A DNA stretch of 64,000 nt from Coriolopsis trogii (taxonomy: Eukaryota > Basidiomycota > Agaricomycetes > Polyporales > Polyporaceae). Below are positions 47,096 to 59,174 of the stretch, in pieces (position 1 is the stretch's first letter; every line of letters begins with the position of its first letter). The position numbers and the translations under genes were made by a program. Location: the NCBI GenBank assembly GCA_020543525.1, contig JAHYIO010000001.1, positions 3,968,001-4,032,000 on the forward strand. The letters run 5' to 3'. The notes beneath the pieces were generated by a model. The model saw nothing but the letters and a program-made list of their open reading frames with translations. It did not search any database and was not told where the DNA came from.

Positions 47096-48009
47096 TGTCA
47101 CTCACGGAGGTCTTTCTCCGTCTCGCCCAATTGCCTTCCTCTCTCTTTTGCTTGTTCACTTCTTTGTTCTCCTAGCTTTTGGTCGTCATGTCGGTCATCC
47201 GTTTCTCGTCTGGAACTTTGTAGATCGCGCCGGGCGCCGCCGCCACTTACGCATGTACTGTACACCATTCCCTTCCCCCCTCCGCCCACACGCGCTGTGT
47301 GATGTGTATGTGATGTGCATGTACTCTCGCGCGCGCCATGTCGTTCAGTCACTCAGTTTAGGCTGTCGGGTTGCTTGCTACTGGGGTGCGTGTATTACAC
47401 GAACGTGGGTGGGTCGTGCCGCGGACTTGATGGTTGCTGTGGAACATTTGTACAAATTAGCTGCGCTCATCCTATACTCCAATCAATGTATCCCTTCCTT
47501 TGATTAGGCTCGTCTACATGCTCAACATTCTCCTAGATCCCAAGAAGCCCTCGCCGCTTGGTGTACCTTGCTTGCCAACGACATCTCGATGTCTCGATTA
47601 TGTGCAGTCTTTTCTTCTTCCTCCTGATTCATATGTGCAAATCCTAGTGCGATATGGCGATCATGCGTAGACTGCGGACAGGTGAGGGATTGTTCTCTGC
47701 GACATGTTGTGAGAACATCTAGGCTAGACCACAGAAGGAGGGTGATAAGAGATATTCTCTCGGTGTATCCATACATCTGCGTATACGCACAGAAGTCAGG
47801 GCCAACACGTCAATTAACTACCTGGCAAGCAAACATGCAGTGATGTATAAGGCATGAGGGAAAGCATCTCGATTCTGCACAGATCGGTCATTACATGAAG
47901 TGTGGGGTAATGTACAACATGGCATACAAGCATTAAAGCAGCGAGCTCCGTCTCCGTTCCATTATCACGGTCATAGTCGTCCATCTCCGCCGCCGGGAGC
48001 AAGAGCGTG
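47096..48009. other. Convergent intergenic region
   Basis: These 914 bp lie between two convergent stops (47095 and 48010). They hold 3' untranslated sequence, and no coding frame was supported. Confidence 0.5.
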
Positions 48010-49218
48010 TCACCGCTTGTACGGCTTGTGTGCGTGATGACGACAGTGGTTCGCATAGTGACCCTTCTCTCCGCACTGCAGCATCCCACAACGTGTGTCA
48101 GCCATGGTCCGAACCTGAGAGGCGCTTGCGGTGGAATGGAGAGACACCGAGAGACGCACCTTGTAGCACACGACGTCCTCCAAGTTCCTCCGCGGACCGG
48201 GAGGGCCTCCCGAGCCTCCGAGGCCTGGCGGTCCCCCGAAGCCACTGCCACCGCCGCGGTCGAAGTCTGCATACCTACCATAGCCTGGGGGCGGAGGCCC
48301 AAGCTCGCGCATTGACGGCGGCTCGGGCGGTTCATACGCTTTTGCCGGGGGAATGCCTGGCTTGGGGCTGGACGTTGCACGATTGGGAGTGGGTGATAGG
48401 TGAAATCAGCGAGAGTGTTGGGAGGAGTGGAGTGGGAGGGAAAGACGTACTGGCCGCGAGGGCACTCGGGGCCCATAGGACAGAAACCGGTGAGGTACAG
48501 TTGACATGCCACCCGCCGGACGTGTTTACGCGGACAGGTTGGGCCTGAGATGTGCCATGCATCGTGCACAGCGGATATGAACAGCATCACGGATTAGCCA
48601 CAGGATCACAGTTGAGAACGTGAAGTGGAGAGGAACGGAATGCTGAGCTTGCTGGTGCAAAAGTGGGTCGTGACGGAGACGAGGGCGTACCTAGTTTGCA
48701 AAACCCTCGGTTGTAGTCCGGGCACTCGACCTTCCGCTCCTTCGGGTGCGCGTACAGACACTCGTCGCCGGCGGAACAGTAGCCATACTTGGCGTACCAC
48801 CAGCACTCGGGCATCCGGCGGAGGTTGTACTCGTGGAGGAACTCACATGCGTCGCCTTTCTTACACAGCCCGCGCAGCCAGTGCTTACAGACGGTCGCGA
48901 GACGTTCCCGCTCGCGAGGGTGGGTGGGGAGTTGCTTCGGTGGCTGGAAGTTTTGTACGGATGGTGTAGTATGCCTCAAAGGACAGTGTAGAGGACCCAG
49001 TGGACAGCCAGTAGCTGTCAATGACAGTCGACATATCTGGTCGTCTGTACATGCCCGGTGATCAGTGCATGCACGACGGTAACGAACCCGGGAAGCATAC
49101 CTTTGTCGAGCTTAATACCAAGGTCGTTCTTGACATAAAGCTCTTCAGCAAAGTTGTTTTGATGAAACTTAGGGCTGATGATGTCTTGGAGGGGGGCAGT
49201 AAGAGTCTTGGTCGTCAT
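48010..49218 (-). CDS. YTH1: mRNA 3'-end-processing protein Yth1/CPSF30
   Basis: Five exons: 49101-49218, 48691-49014, 48451-48544, 48160-48367 and 48010-48075 (810 nt, 269 residues). Five CCCH fingers are visible in order: CPLGPLHCPLRH, then CKHWLRGLCKKGDAC, CWWYAKYGYCSAGDEC, CPDYNRGFCKLGPTC and CQLYLTGFCPMGPEC, each followed by x3-His. A Pro/Gly-rich stretch and a C-terminal CCHC zinc knuckle (CYKCGEKGHYANHC) follow; the knuckle is split by the last intron. It is the CPF/CPSF subunit that reads the AAUAAA-like poly(A) signal. Yeast Yth1 lacks the knuckle; the human protein has it, so the full form is kept here. The start at 49218 is preferred over an upstream Met at 49242. Confidence 0.94.
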
Positions 49219-49433
49219 TGCGTCCACACAGTCCGTGTGCAAGATGTTCGCGGGATGAAGCGCTCGCTAGCAGACCCAAGTAGGCGGGATTTCCCTTCCA
49301 TGGACATTCTATCGCTTACTCATTCCCCTGCTCTGTACAGTCATCGAGGTTCTAAGTAGTGAACTCCACCCCTAGGTGTGCAATGGTCTATGTACTCCAC
49401 TCCAAAAGAATATCAAATAATCATAGCATGCGA

Positions 49434-50601
49434 TCACCAGAGTCCCAGAATTATGGCCTCTCCACCCGCAGAATTGATTCCTTCGATGCCATTCCTGACC
49501 CTCTCCAACCACTCGTCCTCACAATTCTTGGCAGTATTAGACGTAACAGGAACGGTGAGATCTCCAATCTCAATGAAGTACACATCATCGAACGGTGTGT
49601 CGTTCAATGACGGCCTACGGTCAATGCGCAGGGCTGGACATCCAAGCGTAGTCAGCAGAGTACTGGTCACCATCCGTGTGAGGCGACTCGGCGACGGTTC
49701 TTCGTCTTCTCTGTGCTGCTGCAGTTGATTGCCAATGCGAATTAGAGCGCGCTGGCGGCGGACGCATTTTTCCGCTCCTGGCAGTGGCCCTTCTAGTGAG
49801 TTCGCAAGGACGTAGAACCGTGTCGTGTTGGCTATACGTCGACCATGCCATGAGTATCACGCCGAATGGCTGCAAGCACAAGAGAAACGTACATGCTTCA
49901 TTTTGTATGTCACGGACGAGGACCTCAAGGCCGTCGAAGAGGTCAGCACATTGAGCTGAGCAGATTGCAGCGCTCTCGGGCTCATCGGTACCCTCACCGC
50001 AGCATAGTATGGCTTGGGCTGCGGCGGACGTTGAAGGTACCTTCATACGGGTCGCGCCAGGAAGGTGCTCTGAGAGGAATCGGGAGCACTGTCCGAGGGC
50101 CTAACCCCGTGTCATTCCACGAGGTATGCATCGATGGGGAGAAGGCTGTACCTGCTCATGACTCAGGACCCTTTGAACATTCTCTAGTGGGACACCGCGT
50201 CGAACAACCAGGCAGTGCTTGACGGCTAGGGTGAGTTCGCCACGCACGAAAACAGAGTGCCCTGCCTCCGGGCTACGGAATGCATCGTATGTGTCCACGA
50301 CAGGGCCGTAGACGCTGTTTTCCTGAGGTATGACCGCAAAAGGAATGTCTTCTGACACTGCACGAAAGACATCTATGGGTGGTGTTATGCTAGTGCTATC
50401 ATGGATGGTACGGAGAGGGACGAACCGAGGATGGTTGCCTGTTCTGCATATTGGACACCGTCCTCGAACCTATCGGCTGCACACTGCGTGGTGTTCAGTA
50501 TGGAGCGATATGGCCCGTAGACCGCATTCACCCACTTGGTGAGAGTACGATCCCGGCGGCCCGAGGAAGGCTAATCTGGGCGGTGCTTGTGGTTCGTCCA
50601 T
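49434..50601 (-). CDS. PHA2: Prephenate dehydratase
   Basis: Five exons: 50536-50601, 50426-50483, 50152-50372, 49893-50100 and 49434-49831 (951 nt, 316 residues). Marks are LAFLGPPGSYSHQ at the N-terminus, FAVIPQENSVYGPVVDTYDAF, LSHEQALGQCSRFL, the STSAAAQA stretch, AAICSAQCADLFDGLEVL and NTTRFYVL. The C-terminal part is an ACT domain with the RIDRRPS motif, the site of phenylalanine feedback in this family. It converts prephenate to phenylpyruvate, the last step before phenylalanine. Two Arg-rich positions replace the usual ESRP Glu-Ser, so the binding of phenylalanine may be altered, but this is inference. Confidence 0.93.
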
Positions 50602-51119
50602 ATCTCACGCTGGGAGTAGGCAACCTGGGTCACAATCAGCCTCAGCATTGGCGGGGTTGCAGGGATTGAGCATACCGTCCAAACCTGGCGGGGTTTACGA
50701 GAGACAGACCAGGAGGTGGCCTATGGATGAATGCTGTCTGGCGACCATCTGCCAACCTCCGACTTGTCGCATTCAGCGAAGGAAGAAATAGACGCCCGGC
50801 TGTTTGGGACGGATGTGCACGTGACACGTGAGGAAACATCGGACGGCGGCTGTGTGCTTGAGGAGGAGAGACACGTACAGCTTGGGACGGTCTTGCCATT
50901 CGTCCGTCGCGGGGTTTGGTCTGCTTATCTTGATTTCCTCTGGTCTTGTCCTCGGCTTATAGGGCTTGCACTCTTTGCTGGATGCTATTTCTCTCTCGTC
51001 TCTTCTCCAGCCAGACCTCCCGGCTTGCCCGTTCTCTTCCCCGCTGTCCACCGCCACCGCGTACTCGTCTTACGACTCGTTTCTCTCCGCTCACTTCTAC
51101 ACGATCTCTGTATACTAGC
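50602..51119. other. Divergent intergenic region (prephenate dehydratase / M16 peptidase)
   Basis: These 518 bp hold two promoters. A C/T-rich leader (50990-51110) precedes the M16 start. No gene was seen. Confidence 0.5.
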
Positions 51120-54100
51120 ATGCCTCACAACGCCTCTGTGTCCTCCAAGAATGCTAAGCTGGTAGACACGCATGGTAATTTCGACCTCGTCAAGCGATTC
51201 AAGCTGGATTTCGCAGACATCCATGTCTCCAAATGGAAAAGCCGTACAAGCGGTCTGTCCGTAGTGCATTTGGAATACGATGGTGCGTCGCATCCCTCCT
51301 CTAACCCTGCGCAATCCTGACGCTTGCGGCGGTGTAGCACCCCTTGTCAATGGGTACTTTGTTGTCGGGACAGAAAGTGTGTTTTCCCTCTTCCTTATGC
51401 ACCTGTTTTCATGGTCTGTTACTCATGCGCCTACCAGTCTTCGATGACAGCGGTTGCCCACACACTTTAGAACAGTATGTGACGTCATTTGGTATTCCCG
51501 CCACACCTAACACTATTACAGTCTCGTGTTTATGGGATCTGAGAAGTACCCGTACAAGGGCATTATAGATCACTTGGCCAACCGTGGTTTCTCGAACGGG
51601 ACAAATGCGTGGACCGATACGGATCATACTGCATACACTGTCTCTACCGCTGGTGAACAGGGATTCTTGCAGTTGCTTCCAATATACGTCGACCACATCC
51701 TCTATCCGACCCTCACGAAGGCTGGATTCATCACAGAGGTGAGCATAGCAGAAGTACAGACAGCATATAGCCTAACATTATTCAGGTTCACCATATAGAC
51801 GGCAAAGGCTACGACTCGGGCGTGGTGTATAGTGAGATGCAAGGCCGGGAGAACACCTCCGGTGATCTCATGGCTCTACGGTGCGTACAAATCCTTGATG
51901 CGTTATATGCTCACATCACTGAGGTGTTCCACAGCATGCAGCGATTGATGAACCCTCCTGGGAGTGCATATCGGAGCGAGACAGGCGGTTTGATGGAGGC
52001 CCTTCGCGTTTTGACTGTCGAACAAAGTAAGTCATCACAGTGCTATCATCACCGTACACTGACAAACTTCCTCTAGTCCGTGGCTACCACCATACTTACT
52101 ACGTCCCACACAACCTGACACTGATCGTCACCGGCAAGCTCGCATCCGGTACTGCCTCTCTCCTCGATGTTGTGCAGAATCAGGTTGAGCCCAGCATTGT
52201 GGCGCACGGTCAGAACAAGGGTCCGAAGCCTGAAGGATGGAAGCGGCCATTTGTCGAGACCGCCAGTGCTGATCGCAAGCCCATTTCCACGACCATCAAG
52301 GAGACTGTAGAGTTCCCTGAGAAAGACGAGAGCGTCGGTGAGCTGCAACTCGGATTCCTGGGTCCGCCACCCACTGCTTTCCTGGAGAGGAAAGCACTTG
52401 ACATCCTTGGCATCTATCTCACTTCGTCCTCTGTCGCACCCTTGAACAAGGAGTATGTCGAGATCGAGAACCCTCTGTGGTAGGTACCTTAGTTGTGTCA
52501 CGCTCTCTGCTTTGCCTGACTGGCATATATAGCACATACATCTACTTCAGCGAAGACACTCGTGCGACGTATGTGGATCTGCCGGTCTACGTCGGATCAG
52601 TGCCCACGGAGCATCTGGACACCTTCGACGAGAAGCTCAAGGCAAGCTTGAAACGTATCATCGATGAAGGCTTCGACATGCAGCGGATGGCTATGGTTCT
52701 GGCTCGCGACGAACGTCAGGTAGGCCTCACCTTCACCGGCACCTATGCACTTCAAAGCACTCACACAGGGTGCAGCTTCGCAGCAAAGTCGAGTCATCAC
52801 AAGGTGACCTCTTCTCCGGCAACGTCATCACGGACTCCCTGTACGGTTCGGAGGACGGATCGGACCTCGCGCCGTCCATGGACGAGATCAATCAGTACGC
52901 GGAGTTGAAGAAATGGACCGGCGAGCAATGGGCTGACCTCCTGCGCAAGTACTACGTCGACCCGCCATGTATCGTCCTACGTGGGAAGCCCTCCGGCGAG
53001 ATGGCGGACAGGCTCGATCGCGAAGAGAAGGCGCGCGTCGCTAAGCAGCAGGAACAGCTGGGCACGGCAGGGCTCGCAGAGTGCGAGCGCGTCCTTGAAG
53101 AAGCGAAGAAGGAGCACGAGAGGGAGATCCCGACAGAGATCCTCAAGTCGTTCCCCGTCCCCGACGTGAAGAGCATCGCGTGGATTCCCGTGCAGAGCTT
53201 CCAGGAAAAGCACGCGCAGAAGGGCCGTGCGCCCACCGCGCGGACGGACAACACGCAACTCGTGCGACACATTGAGCAGGACGGCGCGCCGCTGCCGTTC
53301 TTTGTGCAGTACGATCACGTCAAGTCGGACTTTGTCACCGTTCATGCGTACTTCTCGCTGGCGAAGGTGCCTGCACGGCTGCGGCCCCATGTGACGCTCT
53401 ATCTGTCCTCGTTCTTCTCTCTACCGGTCAAGAGGAGCAATGGCGAGCGGCTCAACCACGAGGAGGTCGTGCACAGGCTGGATAGCGACACTGTGTCGTA
53501 CGAGGCTGCTGTTGGCGTGAACGGCATCTGCAATGATGCTGTTCGGGTCAGTATCAAGGTCGAGACTGCGATGTACGAGACTGCCATTGCGTGGCTCAAG
53601 GATCTCGTCTACGGTAGCGAGTTCGACAAGGAGAGGTTCGTCTACACCTTATCTGTCATCGATATATTCTATGTTAACGATGTCTGTTTTCCGTTCTAGG
53701 CTGCAGGTGAACATCGCAAAGATCCAGCAATCCCTGCCGGAGATGAAGCGCGACGGTGACACGGTCCTGAACTCGGTCCTCTCGGAACTGCTGTACGACG
53801 AGACGTCCATGAACCGGATGGGCAGCGTCATTCCCCTACTCGATGCGATGCCCAAGCTTTCTGAGCAGCTGCAGAAGACGCCTCAGAGCCTTATCCAGGA
53901 GCTCGAGGAGCTCCGTAGTCTCAGTGAGTGATGTCTCCTTCTATGATTCATTTTCGTAACTTATGTCAATGTTATTCAGTCACTGACCCGAGTGGCGTCC
54001 GGATCTCGGTACACGGCAATATCTTGGCCCTCAAGGAGCCTCGAACCATCTGGGCGAAGCACTTCAGTGAAGCATTGCCTGTATGTGGCTGATCAGTTGG

Positions 54101-55149
54101 TCACGTCCTGCCTTTGTGTCCTGACATGATTTTGTCTTAGGAGAGCGAGGTTGCTCCGATTCGGTTGGCGGTCGACACCCTGAGTGAGGTGGGCAAGAAC
54201 CCGGTGAAGAAAGCCGTCGTTGTCAGCCTGCCGACGATCGAGAGCGCGTTCGTGACACACACGACGAAGGGCATACAAGGGTGGACCCATCCGGATTTCC
54301 CCGTTCTGCGTGTGGTGATGGAGGTCTTGAACGCGACTGAGAGCTTCCTCTGGGTACGTGTTATACGGGAGTCCCTCTCTCGACCGTGCGTTTCTCATCA
54401 GTCACACAGAGATACATCCGTGGCTCTGGCTTGGCTTACGGCGCGCATTGTTCGCTCGACCTCGAGGCTGGGTTACTCAACTTCTCGCTTTACCGGGTAT
54501 GCTCTTCCTCCTCGGTCACAGTCGTGCGGCTTCTCTGACCTCACATATCTGCAGAGCTCTAACAGCATGGAAGCTTTCCGGCAAGCCTCGAGCGTAATTA
54601 AGGGTCTCGTCGACGGCTCAGTGAGTCTCAGCGCCGGCACGTGGATGAGGCGCAGACTGACAAGGCTCGATCCAGATACCACTCGATGAGACTGTCTTGG
54701 ACGCGGCTAAGAGCAGCATCGTGTATGGCGTCGCAAAAGGCGTCTCGTCGCCAGGACGCGCGGTAAGCCCAACGCCTTTGAAAATACTAGGGATATTCAC
54801 TCAAACAACACTATCACAGTCGCTCATATCCTTCATCAACCAAGGCCTCAAGGGCGTCTCGCAGAACTACACCGTCGAGCTGCTCGAGAAGTACCAGCAG
54901 GTGACGAAGGAGGACGTGCTGGGGGCGCTCAAGAAGTACTTCCCTCCGCTCTTCGAGTCCTCGTCGTCCGTCGCCGTCTGTGTCACCGCGCCCGGGAAAG
55001 TCGACCAGGTGGTGACGGACCTGAGCGAGATTGGCTTCGAGGTCGAGCGGAAGACGCTGCAGGTCGAGCCTGACGAGGAGTCGGATGGGGAGGACAGCGA
55101 GGGAGAGAGCGACAGCGATAGTGACGGTGATAGCGACGGGAATCGTTAG
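51120..55149 (+). CDS. M16-family zinc metallopeptidase (yeast YOL098C/Sdd3-like)
   Basis: Sixteen exons: 51120-51282, 51338-51376, 51438-51474, 51522-51738, 51786-51880, 51935-52026, 52077-52479, 52533-52719, 52776-53635, 53700-53923, 53980-54080, 54141-54353, 54410-54496, 54555-54620, 54676-54762 and 54820-55149 (3201 nt, 1066 residues). The inverted zinc motif HTLEH is created by the splice between exons 3 and 4, followed by LVFMGSEKYPYKG. Other marks are GYDSGVVYSEMQGREN, NPPGSAYRSETGG and GYHHTYYVPHNLTLIVTG. The two-lobed M16 fold (size and repeated architecture) fits the YOL098C group. There is no mitochondrial presequence. The last 25 residues are Asp/Glu/Ser-rich. Its substrates are unknown. 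Confidence 0.93.
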
Positions 55150-55222
55150 GTCATGACCGATAAGCATTATCTACTCTACTAATGTGTAGCAATACGAGGG
55201 ACATGTAGCATCCAGTTCATCG

Positions 55223-56790
55223 TCACGAGTCGCCGACCGACGTTGGCTGAGCAGTTGCTGGGGTTGGGTGGGTATCGCCCTCGCTGGTGGTATGTTGCTC
55301 GCCGATGACCTCTATCATTCGTTCGTTTGCTTGTCCGGGTTTGAGCTCGACGTTGTCGAGGAAATCATTGTCCACCAAGAAACGGATAGCCTGCGAGAGG
55401 TTCGATACGGTCATGCGGATCTCTGGGAGCAAGAGCTGGGGACAATGACCGAAAGTCAGACACGAAGTAAGCGTTTGGGTATGCAAGAACGTACGTTTCG
55501 TAGTAACGACGGACGCTGTGCGAACGGGTTGTGCAAAGGCTTCCTAGGCTGCTTCGGTCGAGGTTTCTTGAGTGGTTCCGGGGCCGGGCAAGCAACAGGC
55601 GTCGCTTCCTCGTCGTCCGAACTGCCCGATCCCGCTGTATCGTCGTCGTTCGCCTCTGCTGTGCTCCCTGGAGGTGCTTTTGAGGATACTACTTCTGGCG
55701 CACCATCTGAGTCCGAGTCTGGACTCGAGTCTCCATCTGACAAGCCTTCCCCAACGCGTCTCGCCACATTCGCAGGTGCAGGCTGTTGCTCGTTTGGTTG
55801 CGTTTGCGATGCTGACCCTATCGGCGCCGTCGGAGGAGCACTTTGCTGTTCAGTTTTCCGCCCCTCCCATCCGCCATCCACAGCCCTGCCACGTCCTCTT
55901 CCGCGCCCTCTGCCTCGCTGCCCGCCCCGGCCCCTGAAGTTCCCCGAGCGGTCACCGTTCCCGTCCCCGCCCCCGTCGTCGGTCCTCCGCCGCTTCCTGC
56001 GATGGCCGTCGTCAAAGGGCAGCTGGCCACGCTCGACGGCCTCGCGCATCTTCTGCTGCTTCTCGGCGATGTTCTGCGCGGTCGGGAACCGCTTCTTGCG
56101 CTCCGCGATCCACTCCGCGATCGCCTCGGGCGTGTCGAGGCGGATGCTCGTGCCCTGGATCGGGATGGGTTTCCTGCAGAAACGCGAATCCGCAGAGTCA
56201 GTCTCATGCCGTCTTGCTCGCGCGAAGAGGCGAAAGGGCCAGAACACACGAAACGAGAGAAAGGATAGAGCGACGCACCCCTTCAAGCTGGGATCCGCGT
56301 CCCAGTCGTTCTTCCGCTGCCTGTGCTCCCAGCCCGGGGGGTAGACCAAGTGTCTATCCATCATGTGTATCTCCACTGCTTTCTTCGACCCCGCGAACGA
56401 GCATCCCCGTTGTGTACACCGGCACGTCCCAGGCTGGTACCACGGCTGTCCACCCCCTCCTCCTGCTCCTGCTGCTGCGCCTCCACGCGACTGTGTCTGC
56501 GACCTCTGGACAAACTGCGGGCGCGCGCTACCATGGGTCTGGGGTGCATTGTACTGCGTTCCTGGAATGTACGTCGAGGAGATGGTGTAGCCTTCTGGAG
56601 TCACTGCAGCGCCGCTGTAGTACTGCGCGTACGCCTGCGCATAATGCGACGCCTGCGGGTATGCAAACTGGCTCTGGCCGTACGGATTCGAAAGTGCCGC
56701 AGCGACAGCCTGGGCCGCAGCTGCAGATCCAGAGGCTTGCGGAGGGAAGTAGGGAAGGCCGGGGTGACCCTGCGCACGGTGTGGCTGCAT
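55223..56790 (-). CDS. NUFIP1/Rsa1-like protein
   Basis: Three exons: 56279-56790, 55495-56173 and 55223-55435 (1404 nt, 467 residues). The N-terminus is Gln/Ala/Tyr-rich and contains CRCTQRGCSFAGSKKAVEIH-MMDRH, a C2H2-like finger. The conserved NUFIP1 segment is SIRLDTPEAIAEWIAERKK followed by RFPTAQNIAE. After it come a basic patch (RRKRRRTDD), RG/RGR repeats, an acidic Ser/Asp stretch, and a C-terminal helical segment (NLSQAIRFLVDNDFLDNVELKPG). The Rsa1/NUFIP family helps assemble box C/D snoRNPs and other RNPs with the R2TP complex. The start at MQPHRAQG is used; an upstream Met at 56889 is probably in the leader. Confidence 0.87.
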
Positions 56791-56893
56791 ACTGATGGAA
56801 AGCAAAGAGGGGGACGAGCGCCAAGGAAACTTTTTGGCGAGATGACGGCAGTCGATATTTCCTGAGATCAGTCGGCAATCCTCACCCAAAGTC

Positions 56894-57356
56894 TACAGCT
56901 GTTTTCACACAGCTTGTCGTTTGGCGCCGCGCGCGAGTTGCGCGCCATCGCTTGCCTCTCGCTGCGACCGTTCCCCCCGAAAAGCAGAACAGCGATATCT
57001 CCTCGAGTTCTCCACGTATCCTCTCGATTCTCTCATGTACTTGCTCGTCTCTACGGTCTGCAGGGCTGTGAACTGGTCTACTGCTGCTGCGAACACTCTG
57101 TCAAATACTACCTGGTACCTACATTGTGCGCCACAGCCAATGCAGAACAAGGATTCCGCGACAACCTCAAGACATAGCGCCGCCATTTCTACACTGCTGG
57201 ACGCTATATGACTACCCCGAGGGCCTGACAACAAGTTTGCACCGGGAGCATGCATCCGGGGGTTGTTGTCCAACCCCCTCCCCCTCCCCCAAGCCGGGTG
57301 TTCCCTGGAGCGTGGCATACATCTACGTTCCTCGCGGGAGGTTACGAGAGGGAAGA
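56894..57356 (+). repeat. Left arm of the inverted repeat
   Basis: 463 bp beginning TACAGCTGTTTTCACACAGC. Its start lies about 100 bp upstream of the NUFIP1-like start codon, so it may carry or replace part of that promoter. Confidence 0.9.
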
Positions 57357-58143
57357 GGTTGGATTTGGATGTTGAATCGGATATGAATAGAAAGATGGAT
57401 GCAATTCCGGCGATGGTATGCTTCATGTATGATCTTCCTCTGCCCCATTCTCCTGCCCTTCCTCGTCCATCTTTGCATACGGTATTGGCATGTAATATGG
57501 CGGCGGTCATGTTCATTCCGATATCACTTTGTGTACAATGTTCAACTGTCACTGCGCCTTGTCCATACAAGCTACCCAGCTCGGCATCTCCTGCTTCTCT
57601 CCCAACATCCATGGCGCGTTCAACCAAACCCCTGTCGGTTTGTGGTTCACATTCGCTACCTCTGACAATGGTTGTGCAGTGCTTTCTCTTTGGGTTTGGC
57701 AGATATGACAGGAGGCAGACGTAATCACAAGTTGTGCTGATTTGCCATTGGTAGTGTGGTGACATTGTAAAGTGAGTGTGCATGAAACTCCAGATTATGG
57801 AAGAGTAGGGAAACGGTGGACATGGAGTATGAAGTGAAGAATACAAACATCCAGACCCGCTCATCATGACCAGTATGCAAACTCCGCCATGCGCATCAGA
57901 CTTGCATGCGACATTGCGGGTTAAGCATCTAATTGGAGGGATACTATGTGTTAATGAGACACAGTGTACAGCATGCTACAAGGTCTTAGAGCTCAGGCGA
58001 CAGTATCCAGGTACATCACGAGGGATGAGGGGGAGTAGGGGAGAGACAGGACAGAAAAAAAAATCGTACATGAAGCATACCGTGATCACAATCGAGCCAT
58101 CCGTGTCTCCTCCCAACCTCGTACATGACGTCCTAAGCCCACA

Positions 58144-58606
58144 TCTTCCCTCTCGTAACCTCCCGCGAGGAACGTAGATGTATGCCACGCTCCAGGGAAC
58201 ACCCGGCTTGGGGGAGGGGGAGGGGGTTGGACAACAACCCCCGGATGCATGCTCCCGGTGCAAACTTGTTGTCAGGCCCTCGGGGTAGTCATATAGCGTC
58301 CAGCAGTGTAGAAATGGCGGCGCTATGTCTTGAGGTTGTCGCGGAATCCTTGTTCTGCATTGGCTGTGGCGCACAATGTAGGTACCAGGTAGTATTTGAC
58401 AGAGTGTTCGCAGCAGCAGTAGACCAGTTCACAGCCCTGCAGACCGTAGAGACGAGCAAGTACATGAGAGAATCGAGAGGATACGTGGAGAACTCGAGGA
58501 GATATCGCTGTTCTGCTTTTCGGGGGGAACGGTCGCAGCGAGAGGCAAGCGATGGCGCGCAACTCGCGCGCGGCGCCAAACGACAAGCTGTGTGAAAACA
58601 GCTGTA
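58144..58606 (-). repeat. Right arm of the inverted repeat
   Basis: 463 bp that read as the reverse complement of 56894-57356 over the pieces compared, including the GC-rich stretch near the outer end and the C-rich run CCCCCTCCCCCT near the inner end. The equal lengths show there are no net insertions. Confidence 0.9.
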
Positions 58607-59174
58607 AACTGTGGCTGAGCACAACAGATCATCAGGTGTGATGTCGTTGGATGGTAGCGAGAGCAGCACACGAAAGCAATGTCCTTGTTACACCAGAACC
58701 ATGGATAGCGATTAACATAAGCATACTTTTACTGTCTATGAGGCTCGTATGCGTGAAAGCACTAGTACTGGGATAGAGCCCAAGCTACGCAAGTAGAGGA
58801 AGCCCTAAGGTTAAACGCATCAGGTTGGCCAGCGAATCGGAGGGTGTGCTACATCGGAGGGAGAGTGAGAGAGGGATGGGACAACGCAACGGACACGGGA
58901 GAGGTCAAGAAGGGGTGAGGTACACTATCAGCTATTTTCGGAAATTTTGAGGGAGGGAGACGGGCAGGATGAGTACGGTACGATGGAGGATTTATAGCGA
59001 GCGAACGAGCGAGCGGGATGCGGCACGGGCAAAGGCAAATAGGGAGCGGTCAAGAGCAGTCGTATTCGGAGAGTTCGGAGATTAGGTGGATGCGTGCGCG
59101 TCTGCAAATGACACGTCGCCGGAAAGTATGGGTCAGACGTCTGGGGCTGCTGACGCCTAACATGCCGATGTCGA
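58607..59174. other. 3' region of the KH gene
   Basis: These 568 bp lie between the right arm and the KH-protein stop. No gene was seen. Purine-rich GAGGGAGAGTGAGAGAGGGA words occur near 58855-58880. Confidence 0.45.

Larger units (their letters stand above)
56894..58606. mobile_element. Large palindrome / possible fold-back element
   Basis: Two identical-looking 463-bp arms in inverted orientation (56894-57356 and 58144-58606) flank a 787-bp spacer. The arms end in TACAGCTGTTTTC. A spacer segment on each side (GGTATGCTTCATGTA at about 57416 and inverted at about 58085) extends the symmetry more weakly, as do about ten bases outside the arms. No transposase, integrase or reverse transcriptase is seen. 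It may be a non-autonomous fold-back element or a local inverted duplication; target-site duplication is not clear (only a TA at each end). Open frames in the arms are mirror copies and not called as genes. Confidence 0.65.

Noticed and set aside
56894..56895. TA at the outer ends of the palindrome as a firm target-site duplication
   Set aside because: Weak similarity continues about ten bases beyond the arms, so the true end is uncertain.
56905..57867. Long open frames in the left and right palindrome arms that translate to the same sequence
   Set aside because: They are mirror images from the inverted repeat, with no known motif and no sensible start or splice pattern.
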